NCBI GenBank assembly: GCA_038234975.1
Contig: JBBSUK010000001.1
Coordinates: 1-64,000, forward strand
Source: Schlegelella_A sp038234975
GTDB lineage: Bacteria > Pseudomonadota > Gammaproteobacteria > Burkholderiales > Burkholderiaceae_C
Direction of reading: 5' to 3'
DNA: 64,000 nucleotides
Below the pieces are notes generated by a model, which saw nothing but the letters and a program-made list of their open reading frames with translations, was not told where the DNA came from and searched no databases. A program made the translations under genes and the position numbers. Of the stretch, positions 33,925 to 43,586 are shown one piece after another. How positions within the stretch are numbered: the stretch's first letter is position 1; each line of letters opens with the position of its first letter.

Positions 33925-34448
33925 CCTTCGCCGACGCCACGATCGCCGCGACACGCATCGAGCGTGCCTGGGCGGTGCTCGACACGGTGCTCGACCCCGA
34001 AGTGCCGGTCGTCTCCGTCTGCGACCTGGGCATCGTCCGCGAGGTGACCGAGCAGGGCGACGCGATCGAGGTCGTCGTCACCCCGACGTACTCCGGCTGC
34101 CCCGCCACCGAGGTGATCGAGCAGCGCATCGTCGAGGCGATCGAGGCCGCGGGGCTCGGACCGGTGCGGATGCGGCTGCAGCGAGCGCCGGCCTGGACGA
34201 CCGACTGGATGAGCGCGAAAGGCCGCCGCGCCCTGCGCGAATACGGCATCGCGCCGCCCGGGCCGGTCCAGTCGATGGACGGCGCCGTGCCGATCCGGCT
34301 CGTCCGTCGCCCGGTCGAGGCGCTCGCCTGCCCCCGCTGCGACAGCAAGAACACCGAGCGCATCTCGGCGTTCGGCTCCACTGCGTGCAAGGCGCTGTGG
34401 CGTTGCCGCGCCTGCCGCGAACCTTTCGAACATTTCAAGCCGATATGA
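33921..34448 (+). CDS. paaD: Phenylacetyl-CoA epoxidase assembly protein PaaD
   Basis: The protein has 175 residues from a GTG overlapping paaC. The first part is a DUF59/MIP18 domain (VLDTVLDPEVPVVSVCDLGI, TPTYSGCPATEVI), related to iron-sulphur cluster assembly factors. The end carries a zinc ribbon (CPRC...CRAC). It is thought to help assemble or mature the epoxidase metal centres. An operon repeat separates it from paaE. Confidence 0.94.
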   Translation: MTFADATIAATRIERAWAVLDTVLDPEVPVVSVCDLGIVREVTEQGDAIEVVVTPTYSGCPATEVIEQRIVEAIEAAGLGPVRMRLQRAPAWTTDWMSAKGRRALREYGIAPPGPVQSMDGAVPIRLVRRPVEALACPRCDSKNTERISAFGSTACKALWRCRACREPFEHFKPI

Positions 34449-34551
34449 AGCCCCCACGCTTGCGCCTGCGGCGCTGCGCTGCCCCCAAGGGACCGTATGG
34501 TCCTATTCATGGCCCATGGGGCGCAGCCGGGCTTGGGAGCGGCCCGGCGCC
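34446..34551 (+). repeat. GC-rich dispersed intergenic repeat between paaD and paaE
   Basis: It starts at the paaD stop (GAAGCCCCCACGCT) and ends GGGCTTGGGAGCGGCCCGG, matching the element at 11972-12044 (opposite strand) at both ends with a more divergent middle. It contains nested hairpins (GGACCGTATGGTCC) and fills the only sizeable gap in the paaA-E block other than the paaA-B gap. It probably does not stop transcription, since paaE would be cut off. Confidence 0.7.
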
Positions 34552-34560
34552 AGGCTGTCC

Positions 34561-35640
34561 ATGACTTCCCTGCACTTCCATCCACTCACGGTCGCGAGCG
34601 TGCGACCCGAGACCGACGAGGCCGTCGTCGTGTCGTTCGCCGTGCCCGCCGAACTGGCCGACGCGTTCCGCTTCACGCAGGGCCAGCACCTGACGCTGCG
34701 AAACACCATCGCGGGCAGCGACGAGCGCCGCTCGTACTCGATCTGCGCCGGCGTCGACGACGGCGAGCTCCGAGTCGGCGTTCGCAAGGTACCGGGCGGC
34801 CGCTTCTCCACGTGGATCTGCGAGCAGCTCAAGCCCGGCGACGCGCTGCAGGTGATGGCACCCGAGGGTCGCTTCTTCGTGCCGCTCGATGCCGCCGAGC
34901 GGCGCCACTACCTCGGCATCGCCGGCGGCAGCGGGATCACGCCGATCCTGTCGATCCTGAAGACCGTGCTCGCCGCCGAACCCGACTCGCGCTTCACCCT
35001 TGTCTACGCCAACCGGAAGCTCCGCTCGACGATGTTCGTCGAGGAACTCGAGGACCTGAAGAACCGCTATCTCTCGCGTCTCACGCTCCACCTCGTGTTC
35101 TCGCAGGAGGCGACCGACCTCGACCTCTACACGGGAAGACTCGACCGCGCCAAGCTCGGCACCTTCTTCGCCACGCTCATCGACGCCGACGACATCGACC
35201 ACGCCTTCGTCTGCGGCCCCTGGGGCATGAACGACGAGGCCGAAGCGGCGCTGCGGGACGCCGGCCTGCCCGCCGAGCGCATCCACGTCGAGCGTTTCGG
35301 CGTTCCGGATGCCGCGGCGGTCGCTCGCGAGACGACGCCGCGCGAAGGCGACGCTGCCGACGCCACGATCACCATCATCCGCGACGGCGTGAAGCGCGAC
35401 ATCGCCTTCCACGCCGAACAGGGCAACGTGCTCGACGCGGCAGCGGCCGCCGGCCTCGAGGTGCCGTTCTCGTGCAAGTCCGGTGTGTGCTGCACCTGCC
35501 GCGCCAGGCTGCTCGAAGGCGAGGTGCGGATGGCGCGCAACTTTGCGCTCGAGAAGCACGAGGTCGAGGCCGGCTTCGTCCTCACCTGCCAGTCGCATCC
35601 GCTCACCGAACGGGTGGTGCTCTCGTTCGACGACCGCTGA
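34561..35640 (+). CDS. paaE: Phenylacetyl-CoA epoxidase reductase PaaE
   Basis: The protein has 359 residues. It supplies electrons from NADPH to the epoxidase. A FAD-binding domain (RRSYSICAG), NAD-binding domain (GIAGGSGITPILSILK, FVCGPWGMND) and a carboxy-terminal plant-type [2Fe-2S] domain (CKSGVCCTC then a fourth Cys in LTCQSHP) are in order. Start at 34561 (MTSLHF) directly follows the repeat. Next gene is the TetR regulator 10 bp downstream. Confidence 0.96.
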   Translation: MTSLHFHPLTVASVRPETDEAVVVSFAVPAELADAFRFTQGQHLTLRNTIAGSDERRSYSICAGVDDGELRVGVRKVPGGRFSTWICEQLKPGDALQVMAPEGRFFVPLDAAERRHYLGIAGGSGITPILSILKTVLAAEPDSRFTLVYANRKLRSTMFVEELEDLKNRYLSRLTLHLVFSQEATDLDLYTGRLDRAKLGTFFATLIDADDIDHAFVCGPWGMNDEAEAALRDAGLPAERIHVERFGVPDAAAVARETTPREGDAADATITIIRDGVKRDIAFHAEQGNVLDAAAAAGLEVPFSCKSGVCCTCRARLLEGEVRMARNFALEKHEVEAGFVLTCQSHPLTERVVLSFDDR

Positions 35641-35650
35641 CCCCACGCTG

Positions 35651-36316
35651 ATGCCCCGAGGCCGAGCCCGCGACTACGACGCCACGCGAGAGCAGATCCT
35701 CGCCCGCGCAGCGCGGCTGTTCGCGCGGCAGGGCTACACCGCGACCTCGATGAACGAGGTCGCGCTCGCCTGCGGCGTCTCGAAGCCCTCGCTCTACCAC
35801 TACGTCGCCGACAAGCAACAGCTGCTCGCCGAGATCGCCGCCGCGCACATCGCCCGCCTCGAAGCACTCGTCGACGAGGTGTCGCTCGACGCAGCGCGCG
35901 AAGCGCTCGCACCGGAGGCACGACTGCGCCGTCTCATCGCCGCATTCCTGCAGGCCTACGCGAACGCGCAGGCCGAGCACCGCGTGCTCACCGAGGACGT
36001 CAGGTTCCTTCCGGCCGCCGACCGCAGGCGCGTCCTCGACGGCGAGCGTCGGGTCGTGGCGGCATTCGCCGATGCGGTCACCGCGGCCCGCCCCGAACTG
36101 CGCCGAGACGGCCTCGACAAGCCGTTGACGATGCTGCTGTTCGGCATGATGAACTGGATGTTCACGTGGCTCTCGCCCAAGGGCGTGTGGAGCCACGCCG
36201 ACCTCGCCCCGGTCGTCGCCGACCTGTTCGTCGGCGGCCTCGCCGCCGTGCGCACGCCGCGCCGGGCCGCCGACCGTTCACCCCCCCACCACCAACAGGA
36301 GTCAACCCATGCCTGA
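35651..36316 (+). CDS. paaR: TetR-family regulator, PaaR-like
   Basis: The protein has 221 residues. The helix-turn-helix is REQILARAARLFARQGYTAT with MNEVALACGVSKPSLYHYV; the ligand domain ends with a region like other PaaR proteins (LFGMMNWMFTWLSPKGVW). It is inside the paa operon and overlaps the next gene by 8 bp, so it is autoregulated through the promoter before paaG. It most likely releases its operator when phenylacetyl-CoA or a relative accumulates. Confidence 0.85.
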   Translation: MPRGRARDYDATREQILARAARLFARQGYTATSMNEVALACGVSKPSLYHYVADKQQLLAEIAAAHIARLEALVDEVSLDAAREALAPEARLRRLIAAFLQAYANAQAEHRVLTEDVRFLPAADRRRVLDGERRVVAAFADAVTAARPELRRDGLDKPLTMLLFGMMNWMFTWLSPKGVWSHADLAPVVADLFVGGLAAVRTPRRAADRSPPHHQQESTHA

Positions 36317-37469
36317 CCTGCGCATCACCATCGGCCGAGTCGCGGCCGCAGCCGCCCTCGCACTGGCCGCGACCACGGCGCTCGCCGACATCACCGTCGG
36401 CGTCACCGTTTCGGCGACCGGCCCCGCCGCGTCGCTCGGCATCCCCGAGAAGAACACCATCGCCCTGATGCCGCAGTCGATCGGCGGCCAGAAGGTGAAC
36501 TACATCGTCCTCGACGACGCGAGCGACAGCTCGACCGCCGGCGCGAACGCACGCCGCTTCGTCAGCGAGTACAAGGTCGACGTGATCCTCGGCTCGTCGA
36601 CGACGCCCAACTCGCTGGCGATGATCGACGTCGCCGCCGAATCGAAGACGCCGATGATCTCGATGGCCGCATCGGCAGCCATCGTCGAGCCGGTCGACGA
36701 CAAGCGCCGCTGGATCTTCAAGACGCCGCAGAACGACATCATGATGTCGCTCGCCGTCGCCACGAGCATGGCCGAGAAGGGGGCGAAGACGGTCGGCTTC
36801 ATCGGCTTCGCCGACGCCTACGGCGAGGGGTGGTTCCGCGAGTTCTCGAAGGTCGCGCCGCTCAAGGGGCTGACCATCGTCGCCAATGAGCGCTATGCGC
36901 GCACCGACACGTCGGTCACCGGGCAGGTGCTCAAGCTCATCGCCGCCAAGCCGGATGCGATCCTCGTTGCCGCTTCCGGAACGCCTGCGGTGCTGCCGGA
37001 GCGCACGCTGAAGGAGCGCGGCTACGCGGGGATGTACTACCAGACGCACGGCATCGCAAACAACGACTTCCTGCGCGTCGGCGGCAAGGACGTCGACGGC
37101 ACGCTGCTGCCTTCAGGCCCGGTGCTCGTCGCGGCGCAGCTGCCCAACAGCAACCCGGTGAAGGCGAGCGCGCTGGAGTACGTCAACAAGTACGAGGCCA
37201 GGTACGGCAAGGGGTCGGTGTCGAACTTCGGCGCCCACGCATGGGATGCCGGCCGGCTGATGGCCGTCGCCGCGGCGCAGGCGCTGAAGAAGGCGCAGCC
37301 CGGCACGGTCGAGTTTCGCGTCGCCCTGCGCGATGCGCTGGAGTCGGCCAGGGAAGTGCACGGCGCGCACGGCATCTTCAACATGTCGCCTACCGACCAC
37401 CTCGGTCTGGACCAGCGCGCCCGCGTGATGGTGAAGATCGAGAACGGCACGTGGGTGTACCAGCCTTGA
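36309..37469 (+). CDS. Branched-chain amino acid-type ABC transporter substrate-binding protein
   Basis: The protein has 386 residues. Signal peptide (AAAALALAATTALA-D) then the Leu/Ile/Val-binding (type I periplasmic) fold: ITVGVTVSATGPAASLGIP, YIVLDDASDSSTAGANARR and GFADAYGEGWFREF. Within the paa operon it probably binds phenylacetate or a related aromatic acid, but the membrane and ATPase partners are not in the window. Its start overlaps the TetR stop and its stop overlaps paaZ. Confidence 0.9.
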   Translation: MPDLRITIGRVAAAAALALAATTALADITVGVTVSATGPAASLGIPEKNTIALMPQSIGGQKVNYIVLDDASDSSTAGANARRFVSEYKVDVILGSSTTPNSLAMIDVAAESKTPMISMAASAAIVEPVDDKRRWIFKTPQNDIMMSLAVATSMAEKGAKTVGFIGFADAYGEGWFREFSKVAPLKGLTIVANERYARTDTSVTGQVLKLIAAKPDAILVAASGTPAVLPERTLKERGYAGMYYQTHGIANNDFLRVGGKDVDGTLLPSGPVLVAAQLPNSNPVKASALEYVNKYEARYGKGSVSNFGAHAWDAGRLMAVAAAQALKKAQPGTVEFRVALRDALESAREVHGAHGIFNMSPTDHLGLDQRARVMVKIENGTWVYQP

Positions 37470-39532
37470 ACGCCCGCAGCGAGGTCGGCGCGCCTGTCCT
37501 GCAGAGCTACATCGCCGGCCGCTGGCTCGGCGAGAAGGCGGGCGCCGCGCTGGCGAGCGCGATCGACGGCACGACCATCTCGCACACGCATGCCGACACG
37601 ATCGACTTCGCCGAGGCGCTCGACCACGCCCGCCGCGCCGGCTCGCGCGCGCTCCTCACGCTCGACTTCCAGCAGCGCGCGGCGCGGCTCAAGGCACTCG
37701 CCGCCTACCTCAACGAGCGCAAGGAATCGCTCTACGCGATCTCGCGCCACACCGGAGCGACGCGCAGCGACGGCTGGGTCGACATCGAGGGCGGCAGCGG
37801 AACGCTCTTCGCCTATGCGTCGATGGGCAGCAACGAGCTGCCGTCGGGCAACGTCGTCCACGAGGGCCCGGCGATACCGCTCGGCAAGAAGGGCCAGTTC
37901 GCCGGCACGCACATCCTCGTTCCGCGAGGCGGCGTCGCGGTGCACATCAACGCCTTCAACTTCCCGGTGTGGGGGCTGCTCGAGAAGTTCGCGCCGAGCT
38001 TTCTCGCCGGCATGCCGTGCATCGCCAAGCCGGCGACGTCGACGAGCTACCTCACCGAAGCGATGGTGCGGCTCGTCGTCGAATCGGGGATCGTGCCGGA
38101 GGGCGCGCTGCAGCTCGTCATCGGTTCCACCGGCGACCTGCTCGACCGGCTCGACGGCGCCGACATGGTCACCTTCACCGGCTCCGCCGACACGGCGATG
38201 AAGCTGCGCGGCAACGCCAACCTGCTGGCCCGCTCGGTGCCCTTCAACGCCGAGGCCGACTCGCTCAACGCGGCCATCCTGGGCCCCGATGTGCAGCCCG
38301 ACGACGAGGAGTTCGACCTCTTCGTCAAGGAAGTGGCGCGCGAGATGACGGTCAAGGCCGGGCAGAAATGCACCGCGATCCGGCGCGCGATCGTGCCGGC
38401 GCGGCATCTCGACGCGGTTGCCGGGCGGTTGCGCGACCGGCTCGGACGCGTCGTCCTCGGCGATCCGGCGCTCGACGGCGTGAAGATGGGCGCGCTCGCT
38501 TCGAAGGCGCAGCAGCGCGACGTCGGCGCACAGGTCGAGAAGCTGGCGCGCGGCAACGAGATCGTCTACGGCCGCGACGAGAGCTTCGCCCCGCTCGGCG
38601 AGGGCGTCGCCGACGGCGCCTTCTTCGCGCCGACGCTGCTGCTGTGCCGCGACGGCATGGCCAACGACGCCGTCCACGACGTCGAGGCGTTCGGCCCGGT
38701 GTCGACGCTGATGCCCTATGGCGACTTCGACGAAGCGCTTGCGCTCGCGGCGCGTGGCCGAGGCAGCCTCGTCGCGACGCTCGTCACGCGCGACGAGAAG
38801 GTCGCGGCGAAGGCGATTCCGCAGCTGGCCGCGTGGCACGGGCGCCTGCTCGTCCTCGACCGCGACGCAGCGGCCGAGTCGACGGGCCACGGCTCGCCGC
38901 TGCCGATGCTCAAGCATGGCGGGCCGGGGCGCGCCGGGGGCGGCGAAGAGCTCGGCGGCATCCGCGCCGTCAAGCACTACCTGCAGCGCGCGGCGGTGCA
39001 GGGGTCGCCGTCGATGCTCACGGCCATCACCGGCGAGTACGTGCGAGGCGCGCGCGTGACGGAATCCGACGTGCACCCGTTTCGCAAGCACTTCGAGGAG
39101 ATCGCCGTCGGCGATTCGCTGCTGACGCACCGGCGCACGGTGAGCGAGGCCGACATCGTCGCCTTCGGCGGCATCTCCGGCGACTACTTCTACATGCACT
39201 TCGACGCGATCGCAGCGAAGGAATCGGCGTTCGGCCAGCGCATCGCCCACGGCTATTTCGTGCTGTCGGCTGCGGCCGGCCTGTTCGTCTCGCCGGCCCC
39301 CGGGCCGGTCCTCGCCAATTACGGGCTCGACACGCTGCGCTTCACGAAGCCCGTCGCGATCGGCGACACGATCCGGGCACGGCTGACCTGCAAGCGCAGG
39401 ATCGACCGCATGAGGAAGGATGCGCAGGACCGCGGCCAGGGCGTCGTCGCGTGGGACGTCGAGGTGACGAACCAGAACGATGAGGTCGTCGCGAGCTACG
39501 ACATCCTCACGCTCGTCGCCAAGCGACAGTGA
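37466..39532 (+). CDS. paaZ: Bifunctional ring-opening enzyme PaaZ
   Basis: The protein has 688 residues. The amino-terminal part is an aldehyde dehydrogenase (Cys in AGQKCTAIRR; NAD-binding TFTGSADTAM) that oxidises the semialdehyde; the carboxy-terminal MaoC-like hydratase (FGGISGDYFYMHFD, GQRIAHGYFVLS) opens the oxepin ring. Both reactions are needed after PaaG. The start is not firm: TTG at 37466 overlaps the preceding stop, and GTG at 37451 is another choice. End of the operon; a T-poor gap leads to phaR. Confidence 0.94.
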   Translation: MNARSEVGAPVLQSYIAGRWLGEKAGAALASAIDGTTISHTHADTIDFAEALDHARRAGSRALLTLDFQQRAARLKALAAYLNERKESLYAISRHTGATRSDGWVDIEGGSGTLFAYASMGSNELPSGNVVHEGPAIPLGKKGQFAGTHILVPRGGVAVHINAFNFPVWGLLEKFAPSFLAGMPCIAKPATSTSYLTEAMVRLVVESGIVPEGALQLVIGSTGDLLDRLDGADMVTFTGSADTAMKLRGNANLLARSVPFNAEADSLNAAILGPDVQPDDEEFDLFVKEVAREMTVKAGQKCTAIRRAIVPARHLDAVAGRLRDRLGRVVLGDPALDGVKMGALASKAQQRDVGAQVEKLARGNEIVYGRDESFAPLGEGVADGAFFAPTLLLCRDGMANDAVHDVEAFGPVSTLMPYGDFDEALALAARGRGSLVATLVTRDEKVAAKAIPQLAAWHGRLLVLDRDAAAESTGHGSPLPMLKHGGPGRAGGGEELGGIRAVKHYLQRAAVQGSPSMLTAITGEYVRGARVTESDVHPFRKHFEEIAVGDSLLTHRRTVSEADIVAFGGISGDYFYMHFDAIAAKESAFGQRIAHGYFVLSAAAGLFVSPAPGPVLANYGLDTLRFTKPVAIGDTIRARLTCKRRIDRMRKDAQDRGQGVVAWDVEVTNQNDEVVASYDILTLVAKRQ

Positions 39533-39626
39533 AGTGGCGGCGGGCGGGTCGCCGCGAGGGGAAACCCTCCGCGCCTGCCGGAGGTCGCCTCCTACAATTT
39601 TCAGGCTCGTCGCCTATCGCACCTCC

Positions 39627-40286
39627 ATGACCCCGACCCGCCGCGCGGCCGCCCCGAAGCCTGCAGCAGCACCGGGCCTGCGGATCCTCAAGAAGTACCC
39701 GAACCGGCGCCTGTACGACACCGTCGTCTCGCGCTACGTGACGCTGGCAGAGGTGAAGAGGATGGTCCTCGAAGGAACGGCCTTCGAGGTTCGCGAAGCG
39801 AAGTCCGGCGAGGACCTGACGCGTTCGATCCTGCTGCAGATCATCCTCGAGGAGGAGACCGGCGGCGTGCCCATGTTCTCGACGACGATGCTGTCGCAGA
39901 TCATCCGCTTCTACGGCCACGCCATGCAGGGCATGATGGGCTCGTACCTCGAGAAGAACCTGCAGACCTTCACCGACATCCAGGGGCGGGTGGCGGAACA
40001 GACCAAGGGGCTGTACGGAGCCGGGGTCGGTGGCGCGCACGGCCGCTCGGTCGATTCGGACCTCTGGTCGCAGTACCTGCGCGGGCAGGCGCCGGTGGTG
40101 CAGAACCTGATGGCCAGCTACCTCGACCAGTCGCGAGATGTCTTCCTGCAGATGCAGGAGCAGATGGCGCGCCAGACGGGGACGATCTTTCCCGGGCTGG
40201 TGCCGACGATCCCGCCGACCGCGCCGAAGACGGAGCCGGCGGCCACGGCCACGGCCCGCAAAGCCAAGCCGGCGCGCAAGCGCTGA
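39627..40286 (+). CDS. phaR: Polyhydroxyalkanoate synthesis regulator PhaR
   Basis: The protein has 219 residues. The amino-terminal PHB/PHA accumulation-regulator DNA-binding domain is clear (ILKKYPNRRLYDTVVSRYVTLAEVKRMVLEG), followed by a region that associates with granules (GHAMQGMMGSYLEKNLQTF) and a basic tail. PhaR represses the phasin genes until polyester granules form. A -10-like TACAAT at 39593-39598 precedes it. No phaC or phaB is nearby. Confidence 0.94.
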   Translation: MTPTRRAAAPKPAAAPGLRILKKYPNRRLYDTVVSRYVTLAEVKRMVLEGTAFEVREAKSGEDLTRSILLQIILEEETGGVPMFSTTMLSQIIRFYGHAMQGMMGSYLEKNLQTFTDIQGRVAEQTKGLYGAGVGGAHGRSVDSDLWSQYLRGQAPVVQNLMASYLDQSRDVFLQMQEQMARQTGTIFPGLVPTIPPTAPKTEPAATATARKAKPARKR

Positions 40287-40329
40287 CCAGCCGCCTGGAG
40301 TCCTGGCGCCGCCGCGTTCGCCTAGCCGG

Positions 40330-40951
40330 CTTCGTCGCTTCTTCGGCAAGCGATCGACGAGACCAAGGCCCTCGGCGCGGCGACGAGCACGACCCGCACG
40401 GCCGCGCAGACGGAGATCGCTCGTTTCCACACCGAGCCGCCACCGCTGTTCTGGTCGCGCAACCTGCGGGTGTTCGCCACCACCAACGCACCGTTCGTCG
40501 ACCAGGCACGGCTGCTGGCGATGCTGTGGGTGGCCCACGCCGACGCCGTCGACACGTGCTTCGACTCGAAGTGCGTCTACCTCGCCTGGCGGCCCGGCAG
40601 CGCCATCAACCTGGACGGCGACGGCAACGACGTCACCACGGCCGACCCGGCCCGGACGCCGGTCGTGCCGACCCCCAACCACCCCGAGTACCCGGCCGCG
40701 CACGGCTGCGCCTCCGGTGCCATGGCCGAGATCCTGCGGCTCTACTACGGCACCGACGACGTCAGCTTCGGCTTCACCAGCAACGTCACCGCCAGCACGC
40801 ACCACTTCACGACGACGGATCCCCTTCTCGACGAGGTGGTGGTCGCCCGGATCGCAGGCGGCATGCACTTCCGCACCGCGATGACGGAGGCCAGGCGCTC
40901 GGCAAGGGCGTGGCCGACTGGGTGGCGTCGCACGCATTCCAGAAACGCTGA
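40330..40951 (+). pseudogene. Vanadium haloperoxidase/PAP2-like pseudogene
   Basis: The forward frame from about 40330 encodes RFHTEPPPLFWSRNLRVF, LLAMLWVAHADAVDTC and the phosphatase/haloperoxidase signature EYPAAHGCASGAMAEILR, then VARIAGGMHFRTAM. Just after that (about 40880-40890) the frame is lost and the natural ending (LGKGVADWVASHAFQKR) continues in another frame. No start is found and the amino-terminal half is missing. This is a decayed vanadium-dependent haloperoxidase-like gene. Confidence 0.75.
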
Positions 40952-40987
40952 GCGACGCGGGCCGGGCCGGATGGGCGAAAATCGCCC

Positions 40988-42382
40988 ATGACCGAGGAAA
41001 CGATCGACCGGCCCGCACCCCGCACTCCCACACCCACGATCGGCTTCGTCTCACTCGGCTGCCCGAAGGCGCTGACCGACTCCGAGCTCATCCTCACCCG
41101 GCTGAGCGCCGAGGGCTACACGACGTCGAAGCGCCTCGAAGGCGCCGACCTCGTCATCGTCAACACGTGCGGCTTCATCGACGATGCCGTTCACGAGAGC
41201 CTCGACGCCATCGGCGAAGCGCTCGCGGTCAACGGCAAGGTCGTCGTCACCGGCTGTCTCGGCGCCAAGCCGGGGGAGGGCGGCGGCAACCTGGTGATGC
41301 AGCGCCATCCCTCGGTGCTCGCGGTGACGGGTCCGCACGCCACCGACGAGGTGATGGAGGCCGTGCACACGCACCTGCCGAAGCCGCACGACCCGTTCGT
41401 CGACCTCGTCCCGAAGCTTGGCGTGAAGCTGACGCCGAAGCACTACGCCTACCTCAAGATCAGCGAGGGCTGCAACCACCGCTGCACCTTCTGCATCATC
41501 CCGAGCCTGCGCGGCGATCTCGTGTCGCGGCCGATCGGCGACGTGCTCAACGAAGCGCGCGCGCTGTTCGAGTCCGGGGTGAAGGAGCTGCTCGTCATCA
41601 GCCAGGACACGAGCGCCTACGGTGTCGACACGAAGTACCGCACCGGTTTCTGGGACGGCCGCCCGGTGAAGACGCAGTTCGCGGCGCTGTGCGACCAGCT
41701 CGCGGCGATCGCCGCGCCGTTCGGCGCCTGGGTCCGGCTGCACTACGTCTACCCGTACCCGCACGTCGACCACGTGCTGCCGCTGATGGCCACCGGCGCG
41801 ATCCTTCCCTACCTCGACGTCCCGTTCCAGCACGCCCACCCAGACGTCCTGCGCCGCATGAAGCGGCCCGCCAGCGGCGAGCGCAACCTCGAACGGCTCG
41901 CGCGCTGGCGCGAGCTCTGTCCGCCGCTGGTCGTTCGCAGCACCTTCATCGCCGGCTTTCCGGGCGAGACCGAGAGCGAGTTCGAGGCCCTGCTCGAGTT
42001 CGTCCGCGAAGCGCGCATCGACCGCGCCGGCTGCTTCGCGTACTCGCCGGTGGACGGCGCGGTCGCCAACGCGATCCCGGGCATGGTGCCGGCCGAGCTG
42101 CGCGAGGAGCGGCGCGCCCGTTTCATGGCCGTCGCGGAGCAGGTGTCGGTCGACAAGCTGCGCCAGCGCATCGGCGCGACGATGCAGGTGCTCGTCGACA
42201 GCGCCTCCGCGCTCGGCCGCAAGGGCGGCTGGGGCCGCACCTACGCAGACGCACCGGAGATCGATGGCCGGGTCCGCCTGCTGTCGCCGGAGAAGGCGTC
42301 CAAGACGATCCGCGCCGGCGAGTTCACGAAGGCGCGCATCGTCGCCGCCGACGGGCACGACCTCGTGGCCCTGCCGATCTGA
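40988..42382 (+). CDS. rimO: Ribosomal protein S12 methylthiotransferase RimO
   Basis: The protein has 464 residues. The amino-terminal UPF0004 domain with three Cys binds one iron-sulphur cluster (VSLGCPKALTDSE, NTCGFIDDA, GCLGAK); the radical SAM CxxxCxxC is ISEGCNHRCTFCIIPSLRG; a TRAM domain is at the end. It adds a methylthio group to S12 Asp88/89. The gene is preceded by the pseudogene and followed after 10 bp by the lyase-like gene. Confidence 0.96.
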   Translation: MTEETIDRPAPRTPTPTIGFVSLGCPKALTDSELILTRLSAEGYTTSKRLEGADLVIVNTCGFIDDAVHESLDAIGEALAVNGKVVVTGCLGAKPGEGGGNLVMQRHPSVLAVTGPHATDEVMEAVHTHLPKPHDPFVDLVPKLGVKLTPKHYAYLKISEGCNHRCTFCIIPSLRGDLVSRPIGDVLNEARALFESGVKELLVISQDTSAYGVDTKYRTGFWDGRPVKTQFAALCDQLAAIAAPFGAWVRLHYVYPYPHVDHVLPLMATGAILPYLDVPFQHAHPDVLRRMKRPASGERNLERLARWRELCPPLVVRSTFIAGFPGETESEFEALLEFVREARIDRAGCFAYSPVDGAVANAIPGMVPAELREERRARFMAVAEQVSVDKLRQRIGATMQVLVDSASALGRKGGWGRTYADAPEIDGRVRLLSPEKASKTIRAGEFTKARIVAADGHDLVALPI

Positions 42383-42392
42383 CGGGTTCGAC

Positions 42393-43586
42393 ATGACCGC
42401 TTCCAGCCGCGCCACCTCCACCGATCTCATCCACCATCCGTACGAGCCACCGGCGGGCTTCGGCGCGATGCAGCCGCCGGTGCACAAGGCGTCGACCGTG
42501 CTGTTCGCGGACGTCGCCGCCATGCGGGCCCGCAACTGGAAGGAGAAGGCCGGCTACACGTACGGCCTGCACGGCACGCCGACGACGTTCACGCTCGAGG
42601 CGCGCATCGCCACGCTCGAAGGCGGAACCGACTGCCTGCTCGTGCCGAGCGGCCTGGCCGCGATCGTCCTCGTCGACGCGACGTTGCTGAGCGCGGGCGA
42701 CGAGGTCCTCATCCCCGACAACGTCTACGGACCGAACCGCGAGTTCGCCCGCCAGGAACTGGCGCACTGGGGCGTGTCGCACCGGCTCTACGACCCGATG
42801 GACCCGGCGCAGCTCGCGGCCGCGATCACGACGGCGACGAAGCTCGTCTGGATCGAGCCGCCGGGCTCGGTGACGATGGAGTTCCCCGACGTGCTCGGCA
42901 TCGTGCAGGCGGCGCGCAGCACCGGCTCGGCCGTGGTCGCGCTCGACAACACCTGGGGCGCCGGCCTCGCGTTCGCTCCGTTCGCACTCGGTGCCGATCG
43001 CGTGGCTGTCGATGTTTCCGTGCAGGCGCTGACCAAGTACCCGTCCGGCGGCGGCGACGTGCTCATGGGCTCGGTGACCACCCGCGACGCCGCGCTCCAC
43101 CAGCGCATCAAGGCGACGCACATGCGCATGGGCTGGGGCGTCGGCGGCAACGACTGCGAGGGCGTCCTGCGCGCCTTGCCGAGCCTGCCGCTGCGCTACG
43201 CGTCGCAGGACGCGACCGGCCGCGCGCTCGCCGCCTGGTGCGCCGAACGCCCGGAGATCGCCGCGGTGTTGCACCCCGCGCTGCCTTCGTCACCGGGCCA
43301 CGCGCACTGGGCTTCACTGTGCACGCAGGCCGCGGGTCTTTTTTCGGTGGTGTTTCGCGACGACATCGCCAGCGAGCGCGTCGATGCCTTTGTCGACTCG
43401 CTGAAGCTTTTCGGCATCGGCTATTCGTGGGCCGGTCCGGTCAGCCTCGCGGTGCCATACGACCTGAAGGCGATTCGCGCCAAGCCGGCGTGGGGCGGCG
43501 CGCTCGTCCGCTTCTCGATCGGCCTCGAGGCGGCCGCCGACCTGATCGGCGATCTCGATCAGGCGCTCGCTTCGGCGATGGGTTGA
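42393..43586 (+). CDS. metC: Cystathionine beta-lyase-like PLP enzyme
   Basis: The protein has 397 residues in the Cys/Met metabolism PLP family (C-S lyase/transsulphuration). VHKASTVLFADVAAM, YTYGLHGTPTTFTLE and LVPSGLAAIVL bind the cofactor region, and Lys of SVQALTKYPSGGGDVLMG is the Schiff-base residue. The family also includes O-succinylhomoserine sulphhydrylases, so cystathionine beta-lyase is likely but not certain. Its last 28 bp overlap the convergent P450 gene. Confidence 0.85.
   Translation: MTASSRATSTDLIHHPYEPPAGFGAMQPPVHKASTVLFADVAAMRARNWKEKAGYTYGLHGTPTTFTLEARIATLEGGTDCLLVPSGLAAIVLVDATLLSAGDEVLIPDNVYGPNREFARQELAHWGVSHRLYDPMDPAQLAAAITTATKLVWIEPPGSVTMEFPDVLGIVQAARSTGSAVVALDNTWGAGLAFAPFALGADRVAVDVSVQALTKYPSGGGDVLMGSVTTRDAALHQRIKATHMRMGWGVGGNDCEGVLRALPSLPLRYASQDATGRALAAWCAERPEIAAVLHPALPSSPGHAHWASLCTQAAGLFSVVFRDDIASERVDAFVDSLKLFGIGYSWAGPVSLAVPYDLKAIRAKPAWGGALVRFSIGLEAAADLIGDLDQALASAMG

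Noticed and set aside
34446..34551. Intrinsic terminator between paaD and paaE
   Set aside because: Hairpins lack a T-run and paaE must be expressed with paaABCD; a dispersed repeat explains it.
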